Below, one piece after another: positions 46,844 to 56,066 of a stretch of 64,000 nt of DNA. Within the stretch, counting starts at the first letter, position 1. Each line of letters starts with the position of its first letter. The DNA is from Streptomyces sp. HUAS ZL42 (GTDB taxonomy: Bacteria; Actinomycetota; Actinomycetes; Streptomycetales; Streptomycetaceae): positions 7,165,001-7,229,000 of the forward strand of contig NZ_CP160403.1 in the NCBI RefSeq assembly GCF_040782645.1, given 5' to 3'. A program made the translations under genes and the position numbers. A model generated the notes under the pieces. That model worked only from the letters and a program-made list of their open reading frames with translations. It made no database searches and was not told the DNA's origin.

Positions 46844-47077
46844 GTGTTCGTGTGCAGCTGCTTCGGAGTGACCGAAGCGCAGGTCCAGCAGCATGCGGAC
46901 GACGGCGCCTGCACGCCCCGCCAGATAGCCTCCGCCTGCAAGGCCGGCACGGACTGCGGTTCCTGTGTCCGTCGCATCCAGGCGATTCTCGGCCGGGGCG
47001 CATGTCCCCGCCGTGAGCTCGCCGACCAGGGCAAGCCCGTCCTCGCGGCCCTCGAAGGGCTCGAGGAAGCCGCGTAG
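46844..47077 (+). CDS. bfd: Bacterioferritin-associated ferredoxin
   Basis: A 77-residue [2Fe-2S] protein that reduces bacterioferritin to release iron. Cluster ligands are CSC near the N-terminus (FVCSCFGV) and CGSC (TDCGSCVRR). The start is GTG 46844 because GGAGGT (46831-46836) is seven bases upstream; the GTG at 46835 overlaps that site. An iron box upstream gives iron repression. It is convergent with bfr, with one base between the stops. Confidence 0.92.
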   Translation: MFVCSCFGVTEAQVQQHADDGACTPRQIASACKAGTDCGSCVRRIQAILGRGACPRRELADQGKPVLAALEGLEEAA

Positions 47078-47078
47078 C

Positions 47079-47558
47079 TCAGCTCTCCGGCTGCTCGATC
47101 AGCTGCGCGATGTACAGCGCCTCACCGAGCTTCTCCAGCAGTTCCAGCTGTGTGTCGAGGTAGTCGATGTGGTGCTCCTCGTCCGCGAGGATCGACTCGA
47201 AGATGTTCGCGGACGTGATGTCACCCTTTTCGCGCATCACCTTGATGCCGCGCCTGAGGCGGTCGATCGCCTCGACCTCGATCTGCCGGTCGGCCTCGAA
47301 CATCTCCCGGACCGTCTGGCCCACGCGCACATGGAACAGCCGCTGGTAGTTGGGCAGGCCCTCCAGGAACAGGATCCGGTCGGTGAGCACCTCGGCGTGC
47401 TTCATCTCGTCGAACGACTCGTGCCGCGTGTACTTGGCGAGCTTGGTCCAGCCGAAGTTCTCCTGCATCTTCGCGTGCAGGAAGTACTGGTTGATCGCCG
47501 TGAGCTCGGCCGTCAGCTGCTCGTTGAGGAACTCGAGAACCTCGGGGTCACCCTGCAT
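47079..47558 (-). CDS. bfr: Bacterioferritin
   Basis: A 159-residue ferritin-like iron store, forming 24-mers. Ferroxidase ligands are visible in EQLTAELTAINQY, DEMKHAEVL, ADRQIEVEAI and ADEEHHIDYL. Met52 in DEMKHAE is the haem ligand. ATG 47558 is chosen because AAGGAG lies nine bases upstream. No clear iron box was seen upstream; instead there is a TTAG half-site array at 47635-47670. It pairs functionally with bfd. Confidence 0.95.
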   Translation of the reverse strand: MQGDPEVLEFLNEQLTAELTAINQYFLHAKMQENFGWTKLAKYTRHESFDEMKHAEVLTDRILFLEGLPNYQRLFHVRVGQTVREMFEADRQIEVEAIDRLRRGIKVMREKGDITSANIFESILADEEHHIDYLDTQLELLEKLGEALYIAQLIEQPES

Positions 47559-47634
47559 CGCAGAGGCTCCTTCCACAGGAGGGACAGGGGGAGCGAACGG
47601 CCGCATGATTGCACCGGCATCGAAGATCGTCCAG

Positions 47635-47670
47635 TAAGTGCATACTTAGTAAGTTAGTCCATGCTTAGTC
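47635..47670. promoter_or_regulatory. Overlapping TAAGT/ACTTA half-site array in the bfr divergent promoter
   Basis: TAAGT-GCAT-ACTTA (47635-47648) overlaps ACTTA-G-TAAGT (47644-47654), and two further TTAG copies follow. The block is far more AT-rich than its surroundings. It lies 77 nt upstream of bfr and 65 nt upstream of the molybdopterin gene. It looks like a cooperative operator; the regulator is unknown. Confidence 0.45.
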
Positions 47671-47734
47671 GGAGTTGCCCGTTTCTGGACATGGCTGGTC
47701 ATGTGCACTGCCCGGGGTCTGTCAGGATGGAGTC

Positions 47735-48367
47735 ATGGGTCATCCGGTGGAGCGCGAATCTGGAGAAGCGGCACGGTCAGAGCTTCCGCCGGGGCAGCGA
47801 CTGCAGCGGGGCTGGCCCGTCACACACTACGGGCCCGTGCCCAAGTTCAGGCCCGAACGCTGGGAGTTCAGGGTCTTCGGTGCCACCGCCGACGGTGAGA
47901 AGCACTGCTGGAACCACGAGGAGTTCACGGCCCTGCCGTACACCACCGTCGTGGCCGACCTGCACTGTGTCACGAAGTTCAGCATGCTCGGCGCGGAGTG
48001 GGGCGGGATCCCGGCACGGACGATCCTGGAGACCGCCCCGCCGGCTCCCGATGTCACCCATGTGATGGTGTGGGCCGAGTACGGATTCAGCTCGAACCTG
48101 CGCCTCGCGGACTTCGCGTCCGAGCGGACCATCTTCGCCACCCACAAGGACGGCGAACTGCTGACGGCGGAACACGGCTTTCCGCTCCGTCTGGTCGTCC
48201 CTCATCTGTACGCCTGGAAGGGCCCCAAGTGGGTCCGCGGTGTGGAGTACATGACCGCCGACCGCCGCGGCTTCTGGGAGGAGCGCGGCTACCACAACAT
48301 CGGCGACCCGTGGAAGGAACAGCGGTACTCGTACCAGGAGGGGCCCGGGGACGGCCCCGAACTCTGA
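47735..48367 (+). CDS. Molybdopterin-dependent oxidoreductase (sulfite oxidase / YedY fold)
   Basis: A 210-residue protein holding one SUOX-type molybdopterin domain. VADLHCVTKFSMLGAEWGGI contains the Mo-ligand Cys. LVVPHLYAWKGPKWVRGVEY is the typical C-terminal block. There is no signal peptide or haem domain, so it is probably cytosolic. CAGGAT at 47723-47728 lies six bases before ATG 47735 (leaderless). Substrate unknown; sulfite, methionine sulfoxide or an N-oxide are possible. Confidence 0.88.
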   Translation: MGHPVERESGEAARSELPPGQRLQRGWPVTHYGPVPKFRPERWEFRVFGATADGEKHCWNHEEFTALPYTTVVADLHCVTKFSMLGAEWGGIPARTILETAPPAPDVTHVMVWAEYGFSSNLRLADFASERTIFATHKDGELLTAEHGFPLRLVVPHLYAWKGPKWVRGVEYMTADRRGFWEERGYHNIGDPWKEQRYSYQEGPGDGPEL

Positions 48368-48388
48368 GTCCTGGCCCTCGGGGGCGGT

Positions 48389-48892
48389 TCAGTGGTGGTA
48401 CTGGTGGACCACCGCGTGCCCCTTGCCGCGGCCGATCATCCACTTGTTGACCGGCGTGGTGGCCACGAAGGCGATCACCAGTGAGATCGCCAGCGCGCCC
48501 CAGAACTGCAGGTCGCCCAGTTCCGCGTCCATCGCGCCGGGCCACAGCACGATCACGCCGTTGTCGACCAGCTCCATCACGGCGATCGACAGGGTGTCCG
48601 CGGCCAGCGCCACCCGGACGGCCGCGCGCAGGCCGACGCCCGCCTTCAGTACGCCGCGCAGGGTGAACGAGTAGCCGAAGAAGAAGGCCAGGACGATCGC
48701 CAGGACCGTCGTGGGGAGGTTGGCCCAGCCGAGCGCCGTGCCGATCACCATGCCGAGCACCTCGCCGATGGCGCACCCGGTCAGGCAGTGAAGGGTGGCC
48801 TGGGCGGCCATGGGCCAGGTGGCGGTCGTGCCGGGCCCGTGCTGATGTTCCTCGTGACGGTGAGCGTGTGCCGTGTGCGCCTCGTGCTCCAT
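48389..48892 (-). CDS. DUF4396-type membrane protein with His-rich N-terminus (candidate metal transporter)
   Basis: A 167-residue membrane protein with about four helices. The N-terminus carries seven His in residues 3-18. HCLTGC in the first helix supplies His35, Cys36 and Cys40, and the tail ends HAVVHQYHH. These look like a metal entry site, an intramembrane site and an exit site. I associate the fold with DUF4396, which has no assigned function. ATG 48892 follows GGGGG. A CsoR-type palindrome lies 50 nt upstream. Copper or a related soft metal is inferred. Confidence 0.82.
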   Translation of the reverse strand: MEHEAHTAHAHRHEEHQHGPGTTATWPMAAQATLHCLTGCAIGEVLGMVIGTALGWANLPTTVLAIVLAFFFGYSFTLRGVLKAGVGLRAAVRVALAADTLSIAVMELVDNGVIVLWPGAMDAELGDLQFWGALAISLVIAFVATTPVNKWMIGRGKGHAVVHQYHH

Positions 48893-48941
48893 GAGTGCCC
48901 CCAATGCCCGGGTTACGGTTCCTGCACCGAGCAAGAACCGT

Positions 48942-48958
48942 ATACCCCCCTGGGGTAT
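48942..48958 (-). promoter_or_regulatory. CsoR-family operator-like palindrome
   Basis: ATACCCCCCTGGGGTAT is a G/C-tract palindrome of the type bound by CsoR/RcnR/CstR repressors (ATACCC...GGGTAT). It occupies the 77-nt gap between nfo and the DUF4396 gene. No csoR gene lies in the window. Confidence 0.7.
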
Positions 48959-48969
48959 TCCTCAACGCG

Positions 48970-49863
48970 TCAGGAATCCCGGAGCTTCTTCAGCCGTTCC
49001 ACGTCCGCCGCATGGCCCTCCTTGCCGCCGGGCGTCTCGATGATCAGCGGTACGCCCTCCGTGGCCGGGTGCGTCATCAGCGCCCGGAACGGGTCCTCGC
49101 CGATGTGGCCGGCGCCGATGTTCTCGTGCCGGTCCTTGTGTGCGCCGACCACGTCCTTGGAGTCGTTGGCGTGGATCAGCTTCAGCCGCCCCGCGCCGAC
49201 CGTGTCCACCAGCAGGTCGAGGGTCCGGTGCATGCCGTCCGGACCGGTCAGGTCGTGGCCGGCCGCGAAGACATGGCAGGTGTCCAGGCACACGCCCAGC
49301 TTCGGATGGGCGTCCAGCGCCTCGAAGTACGGCCCGAAGTCCCAGGTCCGCGAACACAGCGAGGCGCCCTGTCCGGCGGTGGACTCCAGGAGCAGGAACG
49401 GGTCGTCGTCATGGGTGAGTTCGTCGAGCAGCGGCAGCAAGCGCTCCCGCACCTGCTTCAGCGCCACCGCCCGCTCCCGCCCGCCGGTCGCGCTCCCCGT
49501 GTGCACGACCACGCCCAGCGCCCCGATCTCCCGCCCGCGCCGCAGCGAGTGCCGCAGCGACTCCACGGACCGCTCGACGGTCGCCTCGGTGTGCGAGCCG
49601 AAGTTGATCAGGTACGGGGCGTGCACGTACGCCGGGATCGACTCGGCCTCGCACACCTCCCGGAACGCCTCGTCCTGCCGCGGGTTCCCGGCGGGCGTGG
49701 CCCAGCCGCGCGGGTTGGCGACGAAGACCTGCACGGTCTCCGCCTTGAGGTCATGGGCGTACGACAGCCCCACCGAACGCAGGCCGCCGGCCACGGGGAC
49801 ATGACCGCCGACGGGGTTGCGGGAGGGGAAGGGAGCGGGAACGCCGGACTGCTGACTCGTCAC
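48970..49863 (-). CDS. nfo: Deoxyribonuclease IV (AP endonuclease family 2)
   Basis: A 297-residue TIM-barrel DNA repair enzyme that cuts at abasic sites. Zinc-ligand motifs are AYVHAPYLINFGS, VVVHTGS, LLLESTAGQG, CLDTCHVFAAGHD, HANDSKDVVGAHKDRHENIG and LIIETPG. It begins with GTG 49863; no Shine-Dalgarno is evident, so the start is less certain. It is slightly longer than E. coli Nfo. It is followed by the DUF4396 gene on the same strand. Confidence 0.9.
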   Translation of the reverse strand: MTSQQSGVPAPFPSRNPVGGHVPVAGGLRSVGLSYAHDLKAETVQVFVANPRGWATPAGNPRQDEAFREVCEAESIPAYVHAPYLINFGSHTEATVERSVESLRHSLRRGREIGALGVVVHTGSATGGRERAVALKQVRERLLPLLDELTHDDDPFLLLESTAGQGASLCSRTWDFGPYFEALDAHPKLGVCLDTCHVFAAGHDLTGPDGMHRTLDLLVDTVGAGRLKLIHANDSKDVVGAHKDRHENIGAGHIGEDPFRALMTHPATEGVPLIIETPGGKEGHAADVERLKKLRDS

Positions 49864-49897
49864 CCGTTCAGGGTGTCATGGGCCGGCGCCCGCCCGA

Positions 49898-51826
49898 TCA
49901 CCGGATGGTGATCGTGATCGTCGACCCCTTGGGCGCCGTCTCGCCGCCCGCCACGGACTGCTTCCTGACGGTGTCACCGAACAGCCCGAGGATCCCGCGG
50001 TCCTCCCTGACCTCGAAGCCGGCGTCCTTCAGCTGCTGCTTGGCGTCGTCGACGCTGTCTCCGACCACGTCCGGGACCTCGACCATCTCCGGCCCCTTGG
50101 ACAGTGTCAGCGTCACCGTGTCGCCCTCGGCGGCCTGCTTGTCCGCCCCCGGGGTCTGCGCCGCGACCCTGCCCTTGTCGTACTCGGAGTTGACCTCCGC
50201 GGCGGAGATCTCCACCTTCAGTCCGGCCTCTTCCAGCTCCGCCCGGGCGTCCTCGGGGTCCTCGCCGGTGACGTCCGGGACGTCCACCGGGCTGCCCTTG
50301 CTGACGACGATCGCGATCGCCGAGCCCGCGTGCCGCTCCGTGCCCGCCTCGGGTTCGGTGCTGATCACGAAGCCCTTGATGACGTCGTCGCTGAAGGCCC
50401 GGGTGACCATGCCCGGCTCCAGCCCGTCACTCTTGAGCCGGGCCTTCGCCTTGTCCAGCCGGTAGCCCTTCACATCGGGCACCTTCACGGTCTCCGGGCC
50501 GTCGGAGATGGTGAGCGACACCGAGTCGTTGTCGCGGATACGGGTGCCCGGCGCCGGATCCGTGCTGATGACCGAGCCGCGCTGCACGGTGTCGCTGTAG
50601 GCGTGCTTGATCGTCCCGACCCCGAGCCCGGCCGCCTCGAGCCGCTCCCGGGCCTGCTTCTCCGTCTTGGTCAGCAGTGGCGGGACCTTGGTGAACTGGC
50701 CGGAGTTGATGTACCAGACGCCCGCGCCGACGCCGAAGACCAGCAGGACGGCGGCGATGACCGTGACGAGGCCGCGCCCGGGCCGCGAGAACCGCCGCCG
50801 TGGCGGCAGCGGCGGCGGGCTCTGCAGCCGGCTGGTGCGGTTCAGGGGAGGCTCGTCGTCCTCGTTGACGGGCAGCGGCCGCGGCACCGTCAGCGAACGC
50901 GGTATCACGCTCGTACGGTCGTCGGCGTTGTGGTGCCCGGCGGAGACCGCCTGTGGCGGTACGGCGTCCAGCTGGTCGGCGCTGAGCGCCGCGCGGGACT
51001 CCCGCGCCTGCGCGAGCAGCGCCACCGCGTCGTACGGACGGACGTCCGGCGTGCGGGCGGTCGCCGAGGCGACGAGCTCGTCCAGCTCGTACGGCAGCCC
51101 CGGCACGAGGGCCGACGGCGGCGGCACGTCCTCGTGGAGGTGCTTGTACAGGATCACGGCGGGGGAGTCCCCGTCGTGCGGCTTTTCGCCCGTCAGCATC
51201 TCGTGGAGGACGACACCGCACGCGTACACGTCGACGCGCGGGTCCGCGGCGCCGGGCTGGTCGATCTGCTCGGGAGCGAGGTACGAGACGGTGCCGAGCA
51301 CGGCACCGGTCGTGCTGGTGACCGTGTCCACAGACCGCACGAGCCCGAAGTCGGCGACCTTGACCCGGCCGTCGTCCCCTATCAGCACGTTCTCGGGCTT
51401 CATGTCCCGGTGCACGAACCCGGCGCGGTGCGCGGCGCCGAGCGCGGCGAGCACCGGCTCGAGGATGTCGAGTGCGGCCCGCGGCTGCAGTGCTCCGCGT
51501 TCGCGCAGGACGTCACGCAGCGTGCACCCGGCGATGTACTCCATGGCGAGGTACACGTACGACCCGTCGGCGCCCTGGTCGAAGACCTGCACGACATTGG
51601 GGTGCGCGAGCCGGGCGACGGACTTCGCCTCCCGGATGAACCGCTCGACGAACGCCCCGTCGGCCGCGAGCGCCGGGTGCATCACCTTCAACGCGAGCAC
51701 GCGGTCGAGGCGGGTGTCCACGGCCCGGTAGACCGTGGCCATCCCGCCGACCGCGATCCGTGCGTCGACGCGGTAACGGCCGTCGAGCACCCGCCCGACG
51801 AGAGGGTCCTGAAGGGTCGTATCCAC
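49898..51826 (-). CDS. Ser/Thr protein kinase with four PASTA domains (PknL-like)
   Basis: A 642-residue transmembrane kinase. The kinase domain (about 12-275) has VGGMATVYRA (P-loop), FVHRDMKPENVLI (catalytic loop, RD type) and DFGLVRS (DFG). A Pro-rich linker, one helix (VTVIAAVLLVFGVGAGVW) and four extracellular PASTA repeats follow. PASTA domains bind peptidoglycan fragments. GTG 51826 lies seven bases after TACACT (51834-51839 on the complement). Rv2176 (PknL) phosphorylates Rv2175c in M. tuberculosis, and an Rv2175c-like gene lies 4 kb away here. Confidence 0.93.
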   Translation of the reverse strand: MDTTLQDPLVGRVLDGRYRVDARIAVGGMATVYRAVDTRLDRVLALKVMHPALAADGAFVERFIREAKSVARLAHPNVVQVFDQGADGSYVYLAMEYIAGCTLRDVLRERGALQPRAALDILEPVLAALGAAHRAGFVHRDMKPENVLIGDDGRVKVADFGLVRSVDTVTSTTGAVLGTVSYLAPEQIDQPGAADPRVDVYACGVVLHEMLTGEKPHDGDSPAVILYKHLHEDVPPPSALVPGLPYELDELVASATARTPDVRPYDAVALLAQARESRAALSADQLDAVPPQAVSAGHHNADDRTSVIPRSLTVPRPLPVNEDDEPPLNRTSRLQSPPPLPPRRRFSRPGRGLVTVIAAVLLVFGVGAGVWYINSGQFTKVPPLLTKTEKQARERLEAAGLGVGTIKHAYSDTVQRGSVISTDPAPGTRIRDNDSVSLTISDGPETVKVPDVKGYRLDKAKARLKSDGLEPGMVTRAFSDDVIKGFVISTEPEAGTERHAGSAIAIVVSKGSPVDVPDVTGEDPEDARAELEEAGLKVEISAAEVNSEYDKGRVAAQTPGADKQAAEGDTVTLTLSKGPEMVEVPDVVGDSVDDAKQQLKDAGFEVREDRGILGLFGDTVRKQSVAGGETAPKGSTITITIR

Positions 51827-52044
51827 GCAGGTGAGTGTACGAGCCGCCACCGACACCACCGCCGCTTCCACCGGATCGGATCGGGACTGCAGCCGACCTG
51901 TGACGGAGGAGACACGCAGAAAGCGCTACCACCCCAAACCGAGGGCCGCCGACGGCGAGAACGCCCCACGGGAGAGCTCCACTTCTTGCCCGACTGGAAA
52001 CGGGTGGTGCGCGGGTGGGAGACGAACCGGGACTGCGGCTCCGC

Positions 52045-52842
<798 letters not shown>

Positions 52843-53043
52843 TCAGCCTCCTTGGACGGCGGTGAGGACCTCGACGCGATCCCCCTCGCAGAGGGACGTC
52901 GACGGCCACTGCGCGCGCGGGACGACGGTTTCGTTGAGGGCGGCGGCCACTCCGGAGGGCGCCGCGGTGAGGGACTTCACGAGGGCGTCGAGTGCCGTGC
53001 CGGGAGCGACCTCGCGTCGCTCCCCGTTGACCGAGATGTTCAT
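52843..53043 (-). CDS. thiS: Sulfur carrier protein ThiS
   Basis: A 66-residue ubiquitin-like carrier ending in VQGG. The C-terminal Gly becomes a thiocarboxylate that donates sulfur to ThiG. The ATG at 53043 overlaps the thiO stop. The ThiF-type adenylating enzyme is not in the window. Confidence 0.93.
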   Translation of the reverse strand: MNISVNGERREVAPGTALDALVKSLTAAPSGVAAALNETVVPRAQWPSTSLCEGDRVEVLTAVQGG

Positions 53044-54209
53044 GCGGACCGCTCCGTGAGAGCGGCCGTCGTGCCGAAGCGCCGGGGCGTGAAGGGGCGG
53101 GCCTCGTCCGGGAGTTCACCGGTGGTCAGGGCGTACGCCAGCGCGTCGCCGGTGACCGGGGTGAGCAGCACGCCGTTGCGGTAGTGACCGGTGGCCAGCA
53201 GCAGCCCGTCCAGCTCGGTCGGCCCGAGCAGCGGAGCGTTGTCGGGGGAGCCGGGGCGCAGTCCCGCGCGGGTCTCCGTCAACGGCAGTTCGGTGATGCC
53301 GGGGACCAGCTCGTGCGCGTCGCGCAGCAGCTCGTACACCCCGCCCGCGGTCACGGTGGTGTCCCAGCCCAGTTCCTCGCTGGTCGCGCCGACGACCAGC
53401 TCGCCGTTCTCACGCGGCACCAGGTAGACATGACTGCCACGCACCACGGCCCGCACGGTACGGCTCAGGAAGGGCGCGTACCGCTCGGGCACGGTCAGCC
53501 GCAGCACCTGCCCCTTCACGGGCCGCACGGGCGGCAGTACGTCGTCCGGGACCCCGGCGAACTGCCCGCTGAGGCTGCCGGTGGCCAGCACCACCTGACC
53601 CGCGCCCAGCACCTCGCCCTCGCGCGTGACGACCCCCGCGGCCCGGTCCCGTACGACGGACAGCCGCTCGGCCCACTCCCGGTGGAAGGTCACTCCCGCG
53701 CGATCGCAGGCCGCCACCAGCGCGTGCGCCAGCCGCCGCGGGTCGATCTGGTGGTCGCCGTCCACCCTCAGCCCGCCGCGCACGCCCGGAGCGAGCATCG
53801 GCTCCAGGCGCCGGCAGTCCCGCCCGGACAGCCACTCGGAGTCCAGCCCCGACTCCCGTTGCAGGGCGTGCAGTTCGCGCAGATGGGCGCGGTCGTCGGC
53901 GTCCAGTGCCACCGCGAGCGTGCCGCACTGGCGGTAACCGAGGTCGTGCCCGGTGAGGTCGGTCAGCTCGGCCGCGAAGTCCGGGTACCGGCGGGCCGAG
54001 GCGAGGTTCAGGCCGAGCAGCGTCTGCTCGCCGTAGTGCAGTTCCGTGACGGCGGCCAGCATCCCGGCCGCCACCTGAGCGGCTCCGCCGCCCGGTTCCG
54101 GGTCCACGACGGCCGTGGCGAAACCGCGCTGTGCGGCCCGCCACGCCGTGACCAGACCGATGATCCCGCCCCCGATGACAAGGACGTCTGACGTACGCGT
54201 GGGCGACAT
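53040..54209 (-). CDS. thiO: Glycine oxidase ThiO
   Basis: A 389-residue FAD enzyme that oxidises glycine to the imine used by ThiG, taking the place of anaerobic ThiH. The Rossmann motif is VLVIGGGIIGLVTAWRAAQRG. DHQIDPRRLAHAL and GHYRNGVLLTPVTGDALA are typical of the family. The ATG at 54209 follows the riboswitch by about 12 nt. The much longer upstream frame is antisense to other genes. Confidence 0.93.
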   Translation of the reverse strand: MSPTRTSDVLVIGGGIIGLVTAWRAAQRGFATAVVDPEPGGGAAQVAAGMLAAVTELHYGEQTLLGLNLASARRYPDFAAELTDLTGHDLGYRQCGTLAVALDADDRAHLRELHALQRESGLDSEWLSGRDCRRLEPMLAPGVRGGLRVDGDHQIDPRRLAHALVAACDRAGVTFHREWAERLSVVRDRAAGVVTREGEVLGAGQVVLATGSLSGQFAGVPDDVLPPVRPVKGQVLRLTVPERYAPFLSRTVRAVVRGSHVYLVPRENGELVVGATSEELGWDTTVTAGGVYELLRDAHELVPGITELPLTETRAGLRPGSPDNAPLLGPTELDGLLLATGHYRNGVLLTPVTGDALAYALTTGELPDEARPFTPRRFGTTAALTERSA

Positions 54210-54221
54210 GGGCGTCCAGCC

Positions 54222-54310
54222 CCTCCCTTCGCCGGCATGACCCGGATCAGGTTCGTACGGTCGGAGGCCGCCAGCCTCCCTCTCAGCCCGGTGCGTCCGG
54301 GCTCCCGCGA
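54222..54310 (-). promoter_or_regulatory. TPP riboswitch (THI element)
   Basis: Read on the minus strand, the element contains CGGGCTGAGAGGGAGGC, then ACCTGATCCGGGTCATGCC and GGCGAAGGGA, the conserved pyrimidine- and pyrophosphate-sensing parts of the thiamine pyrophosphate aptamer. It ends just before the thiO start. GAAGGGAGGGG may be the regulated Shine-Dalgarno, so control is probably at translation. Confidence 0.95.
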
Positions 54311-54365
54311 GTGCTCTACGTACCCTAGCCCTTCGTTCCGCGCCTCTGTAAGGGAGCCTTCCGCC

Positions 54366-54716
54366 ATGCCCCGCTCGCTGGACGGTCTGGTCCTCGCCCC
54401 CGTCGCCGACCAGGCCCCGGGCCAGGTGGGCACGCGTACCCGTTTCGTCTACCACGAGAAGGACGGCGAGATCTGGGCCGATTACGCGGGCGGCGACGTC
54501 GTACGCGGGCATCTGGTGGGTACCCGGGAGGGTGACCGGCTCGACTTCCGCTATGTCCAGCTCAAGCACGACGGGACGACCTCGTCCGGGCACTGCGTGT
54601 CGACCGTGGTGGAGCTCGCGGACGGCCGGGTGCGGCTCGAGGAGACCTGGGAGTGGGAGTCGCAGCCTGGCAGCGGCACGAGCGTTGTGGAGCAGGTCAC
54701 TGAGCATGACCGCTGA
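54366..54716 (+). CDS. Small beta-rich conserved hypothetical protein
   Basis: A 116-residue protein of alternating polar and hydrophobic beta strands (TRFVYHEKDGEIWADYAGGD, CVSTVVELADGRVRLEETWE). It resembles a widespread small streptomycete family with no proven function, sometimes labelled N-acetylglutamate synthase without evidence. ATG 54366 follows AAGGGAGCC. It is divergent from the thi operon. Confidence 0.75.
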   Translation: MPRSLDGLVLAPVADQAPGQVGTRTRFVYHEKDGEIWADYAGGDVVRGHLVGTREGDRLDFRYVQLKHDGTTSSGHCVSTVVELADGRVRLEETWEWESQPGSGTSVVEQVTEHDR

Positions 54717-54732
54717 CTGACAAATAGTCAGT
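54716..54732 (+). promoter_or_regulatory. TetR-type operator before the flavoprotein reductase gene
   Basis: ACTGAC-AAATA-GTCAGT has perfect 6-bp arms. It begins at the stop of the preceding gene and lies directly upstream of TATGGT (54737-54742), which is six bases before the GTG. A bound repressor would block the promoter. Confidence 0.5.
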
Positions 54733-54748
54733 TGTCTATGGTGATCAG

Positions 54749-55990
54749 GTGAGCGAGCAGAGCCAGGAGCGGAGCACGGCGGGACCGCGGCGCGTGGTCG
54801 TCGTCGGCGCGGGCATGGCCGGGGTGCAGACCGCGGTCGCCCTGCGGGAACAGGGGTTCTCCGGCACCGTGACGCTGATCGGCGCGGAGCCCCACCAGCC
54901 GTACGACCGGCCGCCGCTGTCCAAGGCCGTCCTGCTCGGCAAGGCCGAGGGCTCAGCGTTCGACGTCGACTTCGAGGGGCTCGGCATCGACCTGGAACTG
55001 GGGCGCGAGGTACTCGGCGTGCGCCCCGCCGACCATGAACTGGACACCGCCGCCGGGCCCGTGCCGTACGACGTCCTCGTCCTCGCCACGGGAGCCGAAC
55101 CGATCCGGCTGCCGGGCACCGAGGGCGTGCCCGGAGTGCATCTGCTGCGCACCCTGGACGACGCCGAACGGCTGCGGCCCGTGCTCGCCCGGCAGCACGA
55201 CATCGTGGTCGTCGGCGCGGGCTGGATCGGCGCGGAGTTCGCCACCGCCGCGCGCGAGGCCGGCTGCGCGGTGACGGTCGTGGAGGCCGCGGACCGCCCG
55301 CTGGCCGGGGCACTGCCCGCCGAGGTGGCCGCGCCGATGGCCGCCTGGTACCGCGACAGCGGGGCGGTGCTGCGCACGCACGCGCGCGTGGAGCACATCG
55401 AGCCCGGTGCCGTCGTACTCGACGACGGCTCGCGGCTGCCCGCGGACGCCGTCGTGGTCGGGATCGGAGCCCGGCCCGCCACCACCTGGCTGGCCGGGTC
55501 GGGGATCGAGCTCGGCGTGTACGGCGAGGTCGTGGCCGACCACCACCTGCGCACCTCCGCGCCGGACGTCTACGCGGTCGGCGACTGCGCCTCCTTCCCT
55601 TCGGGACGGTACGGCGAGCGCCTGCTGGTCCACCACTGGGACAACGCCCTCCAGGGCCCGCGCACGGTCGCCACCAACATCGTCGGCGAGGCCACCGGCG
55701 AACCCCCCGCGGTCTACGACCCGGTCCCGTACTTCTGGTCCGAGCAGTTCGGCCGTTTCGTCCAGTACGCAGGCCACCACCACTCGGCCGACACCACCCT
55801 GTGGCGTGGTGATCCGGCCGGACCGGCCTGGACGGTCTGCTGGCTGCGCGACGGCCGTCTGGTCGCACTGCTGGCGGTGGGCCGCCCCAGGGACCTGGCC
55901 CAGGGCAGGCGGCTGATCGAGGCGGGCACGACGATGAATCCGCGGCTGCTCGCCGACCCGGCCAGGCCGCTGAAGGCGGCGGTCGCGTAG
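54749..55990 (+). CDS. FAD-dependent pyridine nucleotide-disulfide oxidoreductase (ferredoxin/rubredoxin reductase type)
   Basis: A 413-residue flavoprotein. The FAD motif is VVVVGAGMAGVQTAVALREQ and the NAD(P)H motif is IVVVGAGWIGAEFATAA. DVYAVGDCA binds FAD, and HHWDNALQGPRTVATNIVGE is the block seen in P450- and dioxygenase-type ferredoxin reductases. No partner ferredoxin or oxygenase is adjacent. GTG 54749 is probably leaderless. The operator-like dyad upstream suggests induction by a small molecule. Confidence 0.9.
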   Translation: MSEQSQERSTAGPRRVVVVGAGMAGVQTAVALREQGFSGTVTLIGAEPHQPYDRPPLSKAVLLGKAEGSAFDVDFEGLGIDLELGREVLGVRPADHELDTAAGPVPYDVLVLATGAEPIRLPGTEGVPGVHLLRTLDDAERLRPVLARQHDIVVVGAGWIGAEFATAAREAGCAVTVVEAADRPLAGALPAEVAAPMAAWYRDSGAVLRTHARVEHIEPGAVVLDDGSRLPADAVVVGIGARPATTWLAGSGIELGVYGEVVADHHLRTSAPDVYAVGDCASFPSGRYGERLLVHHWDNALQGPRTVATNIVGEATGEPPAVYDPVPYFWSEQFGRFVQYAGHHHSADTTLWRGDPAGPAWTVCWLRDGRLVALLAVGRPRDLAQGRRLIEAGTTMNPRLLADPARPLKAAVA

Positions 55991-56066
55991 CGCGGTCCCT
56001 GCCTGCGTCCCCCCGGAGGGGGCGCTCGGCTACCCACTGTCAGTCCGGGATGGCAGTCTTGATGAC

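Noticed and set aside
54210..55868. Long minus-strand extension of thiO
   Set aside because: It crosses the TPP riboswitch and the flavoprotein reductase gene in antisense; the riboswitch fixes the start at 54209.
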